Shown here: in pieces, positions 50,256-60,384 of the stretch
Layout of the letters: the number at the start of each line of letters is the position of its first letter
Position numbering within the stretch: the stretch's first letter is position 1
NCBI GenBank assembly: GCA_902514665.1
Contig: CABXRS010000002.1
Location: forward strand, 1 to 64,000
Source: an uncultured Pelagibacteraceae bacterium
GTDB lineage: Bacteria; Pseudomonadota; Alphaproteobacteria; Pelagibacterales; Pelagibacteraceae
Direction: 5' to 3'
Length of the DNA stretch: 64,000 nucleotides
The notes under the pieces: model-generated
Told to the model about the DNA's origin: nothing
The model's input: only the letters and a program-made list of their open reading frames with translations
Databases searched by the model: none
Program-made: the position numbers and the translations under genes

Positions 50256-50339
50256 GGAGGCTAGAGGTGAATGCTGCTTGAACCCGACCAGATCTTAACA
50301 GAAGCAGTCGTAGAGACAGTTATTCAGGTTCTAGTCTCC
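50256..50339 (+). ncRNA. ffs: Small bacterial signal recognition particle RNA (4.5S-type)
   Basis: Terminal pairing GGAG-CTAGA...TCTAG-CTCC and apical core CAGATCTTAACAGAAGCAG, alignable with the SRP domain IV core; lies just upstream of dnaX. Confidence 0.88.
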
Positions 50340-50347
50340 TAATATAT

Positions 50348-51991
50348 ATGAACAATAATTCGAAAGTACTGGCATTAAAATATAGACCGCAAACTTTTGA
50401 CGATCTAATAGGCCAGGAAGTGGTTGCAGAAACAATAACAAATTCAATTAAAGCAGATAAAATTCCAAACGCATATTTATTCACAGGCATTAGAGGGATT
50501 GGAAAAACAACAATAGCAAGAATAGTCGCAAAAGCATTAAATTGTTCAAAAGGTATCGAAAAAATATGTAGAGAAAATTTCTGTGAGAATTGTCAGTCTA
50601 TTATCAACTCAAGCCATATAGATGTACTTGAAATGGATGCAGCTAGTAAAACTGGTGTAGATGATGTTAGAGATCTTATAGAATTTTCCAGATATGGACC
50701 TACCTCTGCTAAATATAAAATTTTTATAATAGATGAAGTGCACATGCTTAGCAAACAGGCTTTTAATGCTCTTTTAAAAACACTAGAAGAGCCACCAGAA
50801 TATCTGAAGTTTATTTTTGCAACTACTGAAATTAAAAAAATACCAATCACAGTTGTATCTAGGTGTCAAAGATTTGATTTATCTAGAATTAAATCATCAG
50901 AATTATTTGAGTTTATAAAAAAAATTAAAGATAAAGAAAATGGTAAAGTTACTGACGATGCTTTAAGATTAATAGTAAAAATTTCTGAGGGATCAGTTAG
51001 AGATGCATTATCTCTATTAGATAGGGCCTTATTAAGCTTAGAGGAAAATAGGGATTTAGATTTGAACGCAGCTCAAAAAATATTTGGCTACTTTGATAAA
51101 TCTCAACTAATAGATTTATTTGAACTTATTTTAAAGGGTGAAGAAACAAAAGTAATAAATATTTATAGAAAAATTTATGATCAAGGAGTTGAACCTAAAG
51201 TATTTATAAATGATTTCTTAGAATTGTTGTATTACTTTAAAAATATAAATTCTCTAACACTAGAAAGCACAAATTTTTCTCTAAATGATGAGGAGTTTTC
51301 GAAAATAAAAAGTATTTCAAATAAAGTAGAGTCTGGTGTGTTAGTGCTGTTCTGGCAATTTGCAATTAGCTCTCTTGAAGAATTAGACATAGTTTCAAAT
51401 CAACATTTGTCGATTGAGATGTTTCTAATCAGATTGATGCATTTACAGTCTGTGAAATCTCAAAAAAAAATTGAGCCTGAAACTGAAAAAAGAGCAACCA
51501 ATGAAATTGAAAATATGAGCTCAAATAAAATAATAGATCAAATTAAGAATATTTCCCAAGAAGAAAAAAAAAAACCACAAGTACAAACTGAAATTAAGGC
51601 AGAAAATAAAATACTAATAAATTCTTTTGATGAGCTATTATTAATCTGCTCTGAAAAAAAAGAAATCAAATTGAAATATGAATTAGAAAAAAATGTCAAT
51701 CTAGTAAAGTTTGAAAAAAACAGAATAGAGATATCTTTTAACGATAGTTTAGATAAAGATTTTGTTAAAGATTTATCATCGAAACTTTTTGATTGGACTG
51801 ATGAGCGTTGGATTATTACTTTTAGTAAATCTAAAGGTGAAATGTCTGTAAAAGAAAAACAACTTAACAATAAGAAACTTTTAATTGATCAAGCAAAATC
51901 TTCAGAAGCTTATAAAAATATAATAGAAAATTTTCCTGATGCAGAATTAATTGACGTTAAGATAAAAAAGGATGAGGGTCAGAATGACTGA
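50348..51991 (+). CDS. dnaX: DNA polymerase III subunit gamma/tau
   Basis: YRPQTFDDLIGQEVV, GIRGIGKTTIARI, ENFCENCQSI zinc site, IDEVHMLSKQAFNALLKTLEEPP. Confidence 0.95.
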   Translation: MNNNSKVLALKYRPQTFDDLIGQEVVAETITNSIKADKIPNAYLFTGIRGIGKTTIARIVAKALNCSKGIEKICRENFCENCQSIINSSHIDVLEMDAASKTGVDDVRDLIEFSRYGPTSAKYKIFIIDEVHMLSKQAFNALLKTLEEPPEYLKFIFATTEIKKIPITVVSRCQRFDLSRIKSSELFEFIKKIKDKENGKVTDDALRLIVKISEGSVRDALSLLDRALLSLEENRDLDLNAAQKIFGYFDKSQLIDLFELILKGEETKVINIYRKIYDQGVEPKVFINDFLELLYYFKNINSLTLESTNFSLNDEEFSKIKSISNKVESGVLVLFWQFAISSLEELDIVSNQHLSIEMFLIRLMHLQSVKSQKKIEPETEKRATNEIENMSSNKIIDQIKNISQEEKKKPQVQTEIKAENKILINSFDELLLICSEKKEIKLKYELEKNVNLVKFEKNRIEISFNDSLDKDFVKDLSSKLFDWTDERWIITFSKSKGEMSVKEKQLNNKKLLIDQAKSSEAYKNIIENFPDAELIDVKIKKDEGQND

Positions 51992-52301
51992 TTTTAGTAA
52001 GATTTTAGATAAAGCCAAAGAGCTTGAAGCAAAAATGAAAGAAAGCCAGCAGAAAATTAAGGAAATAAGAGTAGAGGGCGTTTCTGGTTCTAATTCTGTA
52101 ACAATAACTCTTGATGGTGAAGGTGAAATGCAAACAATAAAATTATCCGATGAAATTGTGAAAGAGGACAAAGCTATTATTGAAGATTTAATTGTTGCTG
52201 CTCATAATAACGCTAAAGCACAGTTAAAATCGAAAACTTCTGAAGAAATTTCAAAAGCTACCGGTGGATTTGGTATACCAGGCTTTAAATGGCCCTTATA
52301 A
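51984..52301 (+). CDS. YbaB/EbfC family nucleoid-associated protein
   Basis: ATG at 51984: MTDFSKILDKAKELEAKMKESQQKIKEIRVEGVSGSNSVTITLDGEGE; between dnaX and recR. Confidence 0.92.
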   Translation: MTDFSKILDKAKELEAKMKESQQKIKEIRVEGVSGSNSVTITLDGEGEMQTIKLSDEIVKEDKAIIEDLIVAAHNNAKAQLKSKTSEEISKATGGFGIPGFKWPL

Positions 52302-52304
52302 TAA

Positions 52305-52916
52305 ATGCAAAATATTAATGAGATTGAAGAATTAATAAAATTAATATCTAGGTTGCCTGGCTTAGGTCCAAAATCTGCAAAAAGAATTGTTCTTAAACTA
52401 ATTAATAATAGAGATGAATTAGTGAAACCAATGGCAAACACTTTGGCTCAGGTTTACAAAAATGTAATAAGATGCAATTCTTGTGGATCACTAAAGTCTA
52501 ATTTGAGTGGATGCGTTAATTGTGAGAATACAAAAAATAAGTATTCTAAAATTTGTGTAGTTGAAGACATTGCTGATCAATGGTCAATTGAAAATTCAAA
52601 CATTTTTCAAGGTTATTTTCATATATTAGGTGGAACTATTTCGTCAGTAGGCCAACGAAAAGAGGATCTTCTAGTAGACTCTTTAATTGAGAGAGTAAGT
52701 AAAGAAAAAATTGAAGAGGTAATATTAGCAACAAGTGCAACAGTCGAAGGACAGACAACTGCATATTACGTTCAAGATAGTCTAAAAAATTTAAATGTAA
52801 AAATTACAAAGTTAGCACAAGGATTACCTGTTGGTGGCGAAATAGAAAGTTTAGATGATGGAACTTTATTTTCAGCTTTTAAAAATCGTTCAAATTTAAT
52901 TTCTAATTCAGATTAG
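52305..52916 (+). CDS. recR: Recombination protein RecR
   Basis: LISRLPGLGPKSAKRIVLKL, Cys4 zinc motif, TOPRIM ICVVEDIADQWSIE, LARGLPVGGEIE-like region. Confidence 0.95.
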   Translation: MQNINEIEELIKLISRLPGLGPKSAKRIVLKLINNRDELVKPMANTLAQVYKNVIRCNSCGSLKSNLSGCVNCENTKNKYSKICVVEDIADQWSIENSNIFQGYFHILGGTISSVGQRKEDLLVDSLIERVSKEKIEEVILATSATVEGQTTAYYVQDSLKNLNVKITKLAQGLPVGGEIESLDDGTLFSAFKNRSNLISNSD

Positions 52917-55065
52917 ATTTTTTTTCTAATCTATTAATATGCAATAATGGTTCAGTGTATCCAGATGGCTGCTGTTTACCTTTGAATACCAAGTCACATG
53001 CAGTTTTGAAAGCTATTGAGTTTTCGAAGTCATCACTCATTTTGATATATTTAGAGTCATTTTTATTTTGATCATCAACAATTTTTGCCATTTCTTTCAT
53101 AATTTCTGTTACCTGAATTTCTGTAGTAATTCCATGATGTATCCAGTTGGCAATATGTTGCGATGAAATTCTTAAAGTTGCTCTATCCTCCATTAGACCT
53201 ACATTGTTAATATCTGGAACTTTAGAACAACCTATTCCTTGGTCAACCCATCTCACCACATATCCAAGTAATGTTTGGGCTGAATTACTTATTTCATTAT
53301 TTATTTCCTCAACAGACCAATTAGTTCTATCTGCTACTGGTATTGTTAGAAGATCATCAAGTTTTGCTTGACTCCTATTTAAAATTTTTTTCTGTTCATC
53401 AAAAATATTTATTTCATGATAATGTAGGGCGTGAAGAGCAGCAGCAGTTGGAGATGGCACCCAAGCACAATTTGCACCAGCTTTTAAATGGCCTGTTTTT
53501 TGTTCCATCATATCTTTCATTTTGTCAGGCATAGCCCACATACCTTTACCAATTTGAGCTTTACCAGAAAAACCACATTTTAATCCAATATCCACATTTC
53601 TGTTTTCGTAAGCTGTAATCCATTTTGATGACTTCATTTCTCCCTTTTTAATCATAGGTCCTGCCATCATTGATGTATGCATTTCATCACCAGTTCTATC
53701 TAAAAATCCCGTATTTATAAAAAATACTCTATTTTTTAAGGACCTAATACATTCTTTCAAATTAGAGGATGTTCTTCTTTCTTCATCCATTATTCCTATT
53801 TTGCATGTATATTTTTTTAATCCTAAAACTTCTTCTACTTTTGAAAAAATTAAATCTGTAAATGCTGTTTCTTCTGGTCCATGCATTTTAGGTTTAACGA
53901 TATATACAGATCCAGTTCGTGAGTTATTTTTTTTCTTTAAATCATGAAGTGCTGCAGCTGTAGTTATAAATGCATCTAAAATACCTTCTGGCACTTCATT
54001 CCCATCATTTAAAATAATGGATGAGTTTGTCATTAAATGCCCAACATTTCTTACAAGCAGAAGGCTTCTTCCATGCAATTTTAGACCCTTACCATCCCTA
54101 GAAATATAACTTCTATTTGGATTTAGCTTTCTCTCATATAATTTTCCATCCTTTTCAAATTTTGATTTTAGGTCTCCACGCATTAAACCTAACCAATTTC
54201 TGTAACAAATAATTTTATCTTCTGAGTCAACTGCTGCTACACTGTCTTCATTATCACAAATAGTTGATACTGCTGACTCTACTATTATATCGCTTATACC
54301 TGCATGGTCTTGTTGAGCAGCAAACGCTCTAGAATCTTTTAAAATTTCAATATGTAAATTATTATTTCTTAAAATAATTGCAGAAGGATTATCACTTTCG
54401 CCTCTATGACCAATAAATTTATTTTCATCTACCAAGCTAACTAAATCAGCACCTTTAAGAATTTTTAGTTTTCCATCTTTTACGGCAAAGCTTGTTATTT
54501 TTTTCCAGCTTAAATCTTTCAATGGAAAATATTTGTCTAAAAAATCTCTGCCATACTTAATAACCATTTCACCTCTTAGTGGGTCATATCTCTCTGAAAC
54601 ACTATCTTCTGATTGCTCAATAATATCAGTTCCGTATAGACTATCATATAAACTCATCCATCTAGCATTTGCAGCATTCAGAGCATATCTTGCGTTCATA
54701 ACTGGCACTACCAGTTGAGGCCCTGCAATTTTTGCTATCTCGTCATCAACATCTTTTGTTTCAATTTGAAAATCAGGTCCTTCATTTTTTAAATAGCCTA
54801 TTTCAATTAAAAATTTTTTATACTCTTCAAAATTGAATTCTGATCCCTTATTTTTGATATGCCAATCATCAATTTTGTTCTGTAAATCTTTTCTAATATT
54901 TATTAATTCTCTATTTTTAGGTGCTAATTCATTTATAGTTTTTTCGAAACCTGCCCAAAAATTTTCTGGTGATATCCCTGTTTCTTTAAGTAACTCATCC
55001 TTAACAAATTGAACAAGATCACTCGAAACTTTCAAACTTTTAATATCTATGTATTTTTCTTGCAT
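52903..55065 (-). CDS. glcB: Malate synthase G
   Basis: VVPVMNARYALNAANARWMSLYDSLYGTD, IMDEERRTSSNLKECIRSLKNRVFFINTGFLDRTGDEMHTSM, GANCAWVPSPTAAALHALHYHE. Confidence 0.96.
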   Translation of the reverse strand: MQEKYIDIKSLKVSSDLVQFVKDELLKETGISPENFWAGFEKTINELAPKNRELINIRKDLQNKIDDWHIKNKGSEFNFEEYKKFLIEIGYLKNEGPDFQIETKDVDDEIAKIAGPQLVVPVMNARYALNAANARWMSLYDSLYGTDIIEQSEDSVSERYDPLRGEMVIKYGRDFLDKYFPLKDLSWKKITSFAVKDGKLKILKGADLVSLVDENKFIGHRGESDNPSAIILRNNNLHIEILKDSRAFAAQQDHAGISDIIVESAVSTICDNEDSVAAVDSEDKIICYRNWLGLMRGDLKSKFEKDGKLYERKLNPNRSYISRDGKGLKLHGRSLLLVRNVGHLMTNSSIILNDGNEVPEGILDAFITTAAALHDLKKKNNSRTGSVYIVKPKMHGPEETAFTDLIFSKVEEVLGLKKYTCKIGIMDEERRTSSNLKECIRSLKNRVFFINTGFLDRTGDEMHTSMMAGPMIKKGEMKSSKWITAYENRNVDIGLKCGFSGKAQIGKGMWAMPDKMKDMMEQKTGHLKAGANCAWVPSPTAAALHALHYHEINIFDEQKKILNRSQAKLDDLLTIPVADRTNWSVEEINNEISNSAQTLLGYVVRWVDQGIGCSKVPDINNVGLMEDRATLRISSQHIANWIHHGITTEIQVTEIMKEMAKIVDDQNKNDSKYIKMSDDFENSIAFKTACDLVFKGKQQPSGYTEPLLHINRLEKKSNLN

Positions 55066-55067
55066 AG

Positions 55068-55226
55068 CACTTTCGTGACCCCATCTGTATTTTTGCCTGA
55101 GAGTTTTGCTCCTTCGGCGGAATTTAATCTCTTTCCAGAGTGTTATGCCTAAATCGGTCCTTTTGCCTGAGAGTTTCCGGGGTGGTTGCTCCTTCGGCGC
55201 TAAAAACTGCTTAGTCTCTCCCGATC
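55068..55226 (-). promoter_or_regulatory. Tandem glycine riboswitch in the glcB leader
   Basis: Reverse strand has two copies of GCCGAAGGAGCAA and of ACTCTCAGGCAAAA with GGGAGAG and CTCTGG elements, immediately upstream of glcB. Confidence 0.93.
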
Positions 55227-55336
55227 ATGGATTTCTATCTGTTAAAATTATTTAGTCAATTAATAACAATTACCATTAAAATAATTCATCATTTTATGGC
55301 CTTTTTTATAATTTAACTATCCGATATAACTTAATT

Positions 55337-56431
55337 ATGAAAAATTACCTTAATTTTGAAAATGAAATTAAAAATCTTGAAAATGAGATTGAAAAATTAA
55401 AGGATCCTTATAATCAAGAAGGACTATCAGAAGTTGATACTCAAAAAATATCTAGCACTCAAGCAGAGTTAGATGAAAAACTAAAAAATATTTACTCAAA
55501 TTTAGATCCATGGCAAACGACTATGGTTGCAAGACATGAGGACAGACCAAAATCTAAATTTTTTATAGACAATTTATTTGAAGATTTTATTTCATTGTCT
55601 GGTGATCGTCATTATGGTGAAGATAAATCAGTTTTAACTGGTTTTGCAAAATTTAAAGGAAATTCAGTTTTAGTTATTGGACAGGAAAAAGGAGAGGATT
55701 TAGATAGTAGAATCCAGAGAAACTTTGGAATGATGAGACCTGAGGGATACAGGAAAACAATTCGATTAATGAATTTGGCAAACAAATTTAATATTCCGAT
55801 AATTTCCTTTATAGATACTCCAGGTGCGTATCCAGGTGTTGGCGCAGAGGAAAGAGGTCAAGCAGAAGCAATTGCAAAATCAATAGAATGTTGCATGCAA
55901 CTTAAGGTCCCAACAATTGCAATAATAATTGGTGAGGGTGGTTCTGGAGGAGCAATCGCTCTCGCATCTTCAAACAAAGTTATAATGTTTGAGAATGCAA
56001 TTTATTCGGTTATATCTCCCGAGGGATGTGCAACTATTCTTTGGAGAGACCCAAAGAAAATGCTCGATGCTGCAAAAGCAATGAAACTTTCAGCAAAAGA
56101 CTTATTGAAATTAAAAGTTATCGACGAAATTATTCCTGAGCCTTTGGGTGGTGCTCATCGAGATAGAGATACGATGCTTGAAAACTTAAAAACTTCTATC
56201 ACAAAAAATTTAGATTACTTCAAAGACTTATCTCCAGAGGAGATAGCAAATGAAAGAAAAAATAAGTTTTTAAAGATTGGAAGGAATGATGGATTTATAA
56301 GCACAACTGAAGATTTTAGTTCATTAACTATCAAAAAAAATAAATTTGAAAATATTTTAAAATCAAAAAAAATACAAATTAGTATTGGTATAGGTTTTAT
56401 TTTGTTAAGTTTGATTTTTTTAATAATTTAA
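55337..56431 (+). CDS. accA: Acetyl-CoA carboxylase carboxyltransferase subunit alpha, with C-terminal hydrophobic tail
   Basis: FISFIDTPGAYPGVGAEERGQAEAIAKSI, IGEGGSGGAIALASSNKVIMFENAIYSVISPEGCATILW; tail IQISIGIGFILLSLIFLII. Confidence 0.94.
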   Translation: MKNYLNFENEIKNLENEIEKLKDPYNQEGLSEVDTQKISSTQAELDEKLKNIYSNLDPWQTTMVARHEDRPKSKFFIDNLFEDFISLSGDRHYGEDKSVLTGFAKFKGNSVLVIGQEKGEDLDSRIQRNFGMMRPEGYRKTIRLMNLANKFNIPIISFIDTPGAYPGVGAEERGQAEAIAKSIECCMQLKVPTIAIIIGEGGSGGAIALASSNKVIMFENAIYSVISPEGCATILWRDPKKMLDAAKAMKLSAKDLLKLKVIDEIIPEPLGGAHRDRDTMLENLKTSITKNLDYFKDLSPEEIANERKNKFLKIGRNDGFISTTEDFSSLTIKKNKFENILKSKKIQISIGIGFILLSLIFLII

Positions 56432-56433
56432 AA

Positions 56434-58977
56434 TTATAAAGCACCGTGACAGTGTTTAAATTTTTTACCTGAGCCACAAAAACATGGTTCATTTCTTCCC
56501 ATTTTTTTGTTTTGATTTTTTTGAGGTAAAATCTCAGTATTATTATCTTCTTTATTAGTTTGTTCTGTAACAACTTTTAAATTCATCAAGATTGTAACAT
56601 AGTCTAATTTTAGTTTTTCTAGGAGGTTTGAAAATAAATCAAAAGCTTCTTTTTTATATTCAACGAGAGGATCCCTTTGACCATAAGACCTTAAACCAAC
56701 AACTTGTCTCAATTGTTCTAAATATTGAATGTGAGATTTCCAATTTAAATCTATGGATTGTAGAAAAATTCTTTTTTCTATTTCTTTTGCATAATCTTCT
56801 CCAAGAATTTTAATTCTTTCATTTCTTGTTTCATTAAATTTTGAAAGTATTTTTTCTTTAAGCTCTTGATCTTTAGATGAAATTAATTCCTCAAACTCCT
56901 TATCTGTGAAACTTTTTCCTAGTATTTGCTTAATTCTGTTACTAAATTCTGTGCTCTTAGGATTTGAAAGTTTCTGAATCTTTAGTTTTATTAAGTCTTC
57001 AATTATCTCTTTTAAAAATTCATCAGAATAACCAAAAATATCTACACTACTCATTGCGTTTTTTCTTTGAGAAAAAACAACATGTCTTTGATCGTTGAGT
57101 ACATTGTCAAATTTTATTAAGGTTTTCCTTATGTCAAAATTTCTCGCCTCTACTTTCTGCTGCGCTCTTTCTAATGCTTTATTAATCCAAGGATGATCTA
57201 TGCTTTCTCCATCTTTAAGTCCTAACTTTTCAAGCATATTGTTCATGGACTCAGAACCAAAAATTCTCATTAAGTCATCCTCTAAACTTACATAGAATAC
57301 TGAGCTTCCTTCATCCCCTTGTCTTCCTGATCTACCTCTTGCTTGATTATCTACTCTTCTAGACTCCATTCTTTCAGTGCCAATTACAAATAAGCCACCT
57401 AGAGACTTTATTTTATCTTTTTCAATTTTCAGCTTCTCATCAGGAATAGATCCTTTTTTACCCCCAAGTTGAATATCAACACCACGTCCAGAAATACTAG
57501 TTGTAATAATTAATGATTTTTCTTTTCCTGCATTAGCTATAATTTCAGCTTCATTTTCGTGATTTTTGGCATTAAGAACTACATGTTTAATATTTTTTTT
57601 ATTCAATAAATTTGAATAAACCTCAGATTTATTAATGCTTGAAGTAAAAACTAGTATTGGTTGGCCAATCTCATTTCGTTCTATAATTTTGTCTATAATT
57701 GCATTATTTTTTTCCTCTTCAGTTCTAAATATTAAATCATTAGAATCTTTTCTGATCATTTCTTTATTGGTTGGAATAACTACAACAGATAAATCATAAA
57801 TTTCAAAGAACTCTGCAGATTCAGTTAAAGCTGTACCAGTGCAACCTGCTAGCTTTTTATAAAGTTTAAAATAATTTTGATAAGTGATCGATGCTAAAGT
57901 CTGATTTTCTGCTTGAATATCAATTTTCTCCTTTGCTTCAAGTGCTTGGTGTAAGCCATCTCCAAATCTTCTGCCCTCAAGAATTCTTCCTGTTAATTCG
58001 TCAATTATTTTCAAAGTTCCATCTTTTACAATATAGTCTTTACCCTTCTCAAACAAATGATTTGCTCTTAAAGCTTGATTAACATGATGAACTAGGTGTA
58101 GGTTTTCTGGATCATAAAAATTATTATTTTTTAAAATTCCAGCATTTGAAAAAAGTTTTTCAACATTGTTAATCCCTTCATTAGTTAAAAGAATACTTTT
58201 ATCTTTTTCATCAATTTCAAAATCTTTGTCATTTAAAATTTTTATTAGCTTATCAATTACTAAATACTGAGATGTCCTATCATCAGCTGATCCAGATATT
58301 ATCAAGGGTGTTCTTGCTTCATCAATTAAACAAGAGTCTATTTCATCAACAATTGAAAATGAATGTTTTCTTTGGACCATCTGATTTTGTGAGAATTTCA
58401 TATTATCTCGAAGATAATCAAATCCTAATTCACTATTTGTTGCATAGGTTATGTCGCAATTATAATTTTTTTTACGTTCCTCATCACTTTGATCGTTGTT
58501 AATAAACCCTGAAGTTAACCCAAGAAAATTGTAAATTAGTCCCATTTCTATAGAATCTCTTTTTGCCAAATAATCATTAACAGTTACTATATGAACTCCT
58601 TTTTCACTTAGTGCGTTCAAATAAGCTGCCAATGTGATTGTTAAAGTCTTTCCTTCACCAGTTCTCATCTCAGCTATTTTACCTTCATGAAGAACGACGC
58701 CACCAATTAATTGAACATCAAAATGTCTTTCTTTTCGAATTCTTTTCGATGCTTCTCTTACAAGTGCAAAAGCTTCAGGCATTATATCATTTAATGATTT
58801 TCCATTCTTAATAAGATCTTTAAGTTCTAAAGTTTTTTTAGGAAAATCTGCATTATCTAAATTTATAAATTTTTCCTCTAGTGAATTAATTCTTTCAACA
58901 ATCTTGCTGACCCTATCAAGCTCTTTTTGGTTGCTAGATTTAATAAATTTAGAGATTAGATTTAATGGATTAAACAT
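56434..58977 (-). CDS. secA: Preprotein translocase ATPase SecA
   Basis: DVQLIGGVVLHEGKIAEMRTGEGKTL, NDYLAKRD, TSISGRGVDIQLGG; C-terminal zinc motif GRNEPCFCGSGKKFKHCHG. Confidence 0.97.
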   Translation of the reverse strand: MFNPLNLISKFIKSSNQKELDRVSKIVERINSLEEKFINLDNADFPKKTLELKDLIKNGKSLNDIMPEAFALVREASKRIRKERHFDVQLIGGVVLHEGKIAEMRTGEGKTLTITLAAYLNALSEKGVHIVTVNDYLAKRDSIEMGLIYNFLGLTSGFINNDQSDEERKKNYNCDITYATNSELGFDYLRDNMKFSQNQMVQRKHSFSIVDEIDSCLIDEARTPLIISGSADDRTSQYLVIDKLIKILNDKDFEIDEKDKSILLTNEGINNVEKLFSNAGILKNNNFYDPENLHLVHHVNQALRANHLFEKGKDYIVKDGTLKIIDELTGRILEGRRFGDGLHQALEAKEKIDIQAENQTLASITYQNYFKLYKKLAGCTGTALTESAEFFEIYDLSVVVIPTNKEMIRKDSNDLIFRTEEEKNNAIIDKIIERNEIGQPILVFTSSINKSEVYSNLLNKKNIKHVVLNAKNHENEAEIIANAGKEKSLIITTSISGRGVDIQLGGKKGSIPDEKLKIEKDKIKSLGGLFVIGTERMESRRVDNQARGRSGRQGDEGSSVFYVSLEDDLMRIFGSESMNNMLEKLGLKDGESIDHPWINKALERAQQKVEARNFDIRKTLIKFDNVLNDQRHVVFSQRKNAMSSVDIFGYSDEFLKEIIEDLIKLKIQKLSNPKSTEFSNRIKQILGKSFTDKEFEELISSKDQELKEKILSKFNETRNERIKILGEDYAKEIEKRIFLQSIDLNWKSHIQYLEQLRQVVGLRSYGQRDPLVEYKKEAFDLFSNLLEKLKLDYVTILMNLKVVTEQTNKEDNNTEILPQKNQNKKMGRNEPCFCGSGKKFKHCHGAL

Positions 58978-59042
58978 GACTATTTGATTTATTCTTTAAA
59001 TATTATGTTTAATATATGTATTAAATAAATAATTTAAACAAT

Positions 59043-60344
59043 ATGGGAATTAATTTTACAAATTTTCTATCTTCGCAATCAAAAAATACGAAAATGATTG
59101 ATTTTCAAGACCTAGATCATATTGACGGTCTGTCAATTTCAGTACTTAGTGCAAATTTATATAAAAACGATAGAGATGATTTAGCGATGTTTTATTTCAG
59201 AGATGGTGCAAATCATGCTTCATTATACACACAATCTAAAATTGTTTCTGAAAATATAAAATGGAATCTAAATCAAAAAACTAAAAAAGTATTTTCTTTA
59301 ATTGTTAATACTAGAAATGCAAATGCATTTACAGGTAAACAGGGATATGAAAGTTTGAAAAAATTAGCAGATTTAGTGTCAAAAAATTTAACAGATAAAC
59401 AAAAACAAGACGAGGGAAAACCAAAAAAAATAAATCCTAAAGAGATTATATTTGGTTGTACAGGGACTATAGGGGAAGAGTTTCCATTTGAAAAAATATC
59501 TAATCAAATACCTAATTTAATTAGTAAAATTCGTTATACACAAAATAAATTTTTATGGATGAAAGCTGCTCTTGCAATAATGACTACTGACACCAAGCCA
59601 AAAATTGCCATGGAAGCGTGTTATATAGGAAGTGAGAAGATTAAAATTTATGGGATTGCAAAGGGCTCTGGAATGATACATCCGAATATGGCAACAACCT
59701 TAGCTTATATTTTTACAGATGCAAGTTTGTCCAATGATATTCTAAATAAATTATTAAAAAAAAATATTTTTAATACTTTTAATGCTATATCTTGTGATGG
59801 AGATACTAGCACAAACGACATGGTGACTATATTTGCAACTAATAAAATCAACAATTCACAAATAAAAAATATAAATGAAAATAAAATTAAAAATTTTGAC
59901 AGAGCTTTAAATAATGTACTATTAAATTTAGCCAAAAGAGTTGTTGCAGATGGTGAAGGAGCATCAAAATTTATTTCTATAAAAGTTTCTAAATGTAAAA
60001 ATGAATTAGAGGCAAAAAAAATAGCTTTTTCTATAGGAAACTCACCCTTAGTAAAAACTGCTATTGCAGGTGAGGATCCAAACTGGGGAAGAATAATAAT
60101 GGCAATTGGTAAAGCTGGACCAAAAATTAATTTAAAAAAACTCTGTATAAAATTGGGAAATTTAAAAATAGTCCAAGACGGAAAGCTGTACGAAAATTAT
60201 AGTGAAGAGGAGGCATCTAAATATATGAAAAAGGAAAATATTGAAATTAGTGTTGAAGTTTTTACAGGAAAAAAAGATTTTACTGCATACACTATGGATT
60301 TAACCAAGAAATATATAGATATTAATTCAGACTATAGAAGCTAA
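59043..60344 (+). CDS. argJ: Glutamate N-acetyltransferase / amino-acid N-acetyltransferase
   Basis: NTRNANAFTGKQG, GSGMIHPNMATTLAYIFTDASL, CDGDTSTNDMV. Confidence 0.94.
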   Translation: MGINFTNFLSSQSKNTKMIDFQDLDHIDGLSISVLSANLYKNDRDDLAMFYFRDGANHASLYTQSKIVSENIKWNLNQKTKKVFSLIVNTRNANAFTGKQGYESLKKLADLVSKNLTDKQKQDEGKPKKINPKEIIFGCTGTIGEEFPFEKISNQIPNLISKIRYTQNKFLWMKAALAIMTTDTKPKIAMEACYIGSEKIKIYGIAKGSGMIHPNMATTLAYIFTDASLSNDILNKLLKKNIFNTFNAISCDGDTSTNDMVTIFATNKINNSQIKNINENKIKNFDRALNNVLLNLAKRVVADGEGASKFISIKVSKCKNELEAKKIAFSIGNSPLVKTAIAGEDPNWGRIIMAIGKAGPKINLKKLCIKLGNLKIVQDGKLYENYSEEEASKYMKKENIEISVEVFTGKKDFTAYTMDLTKKYIDINSDYRS

Positions 60345-60384
60345 ACAACATTGAAAATTTTTATTTAAAACCTATTTATAAAAT

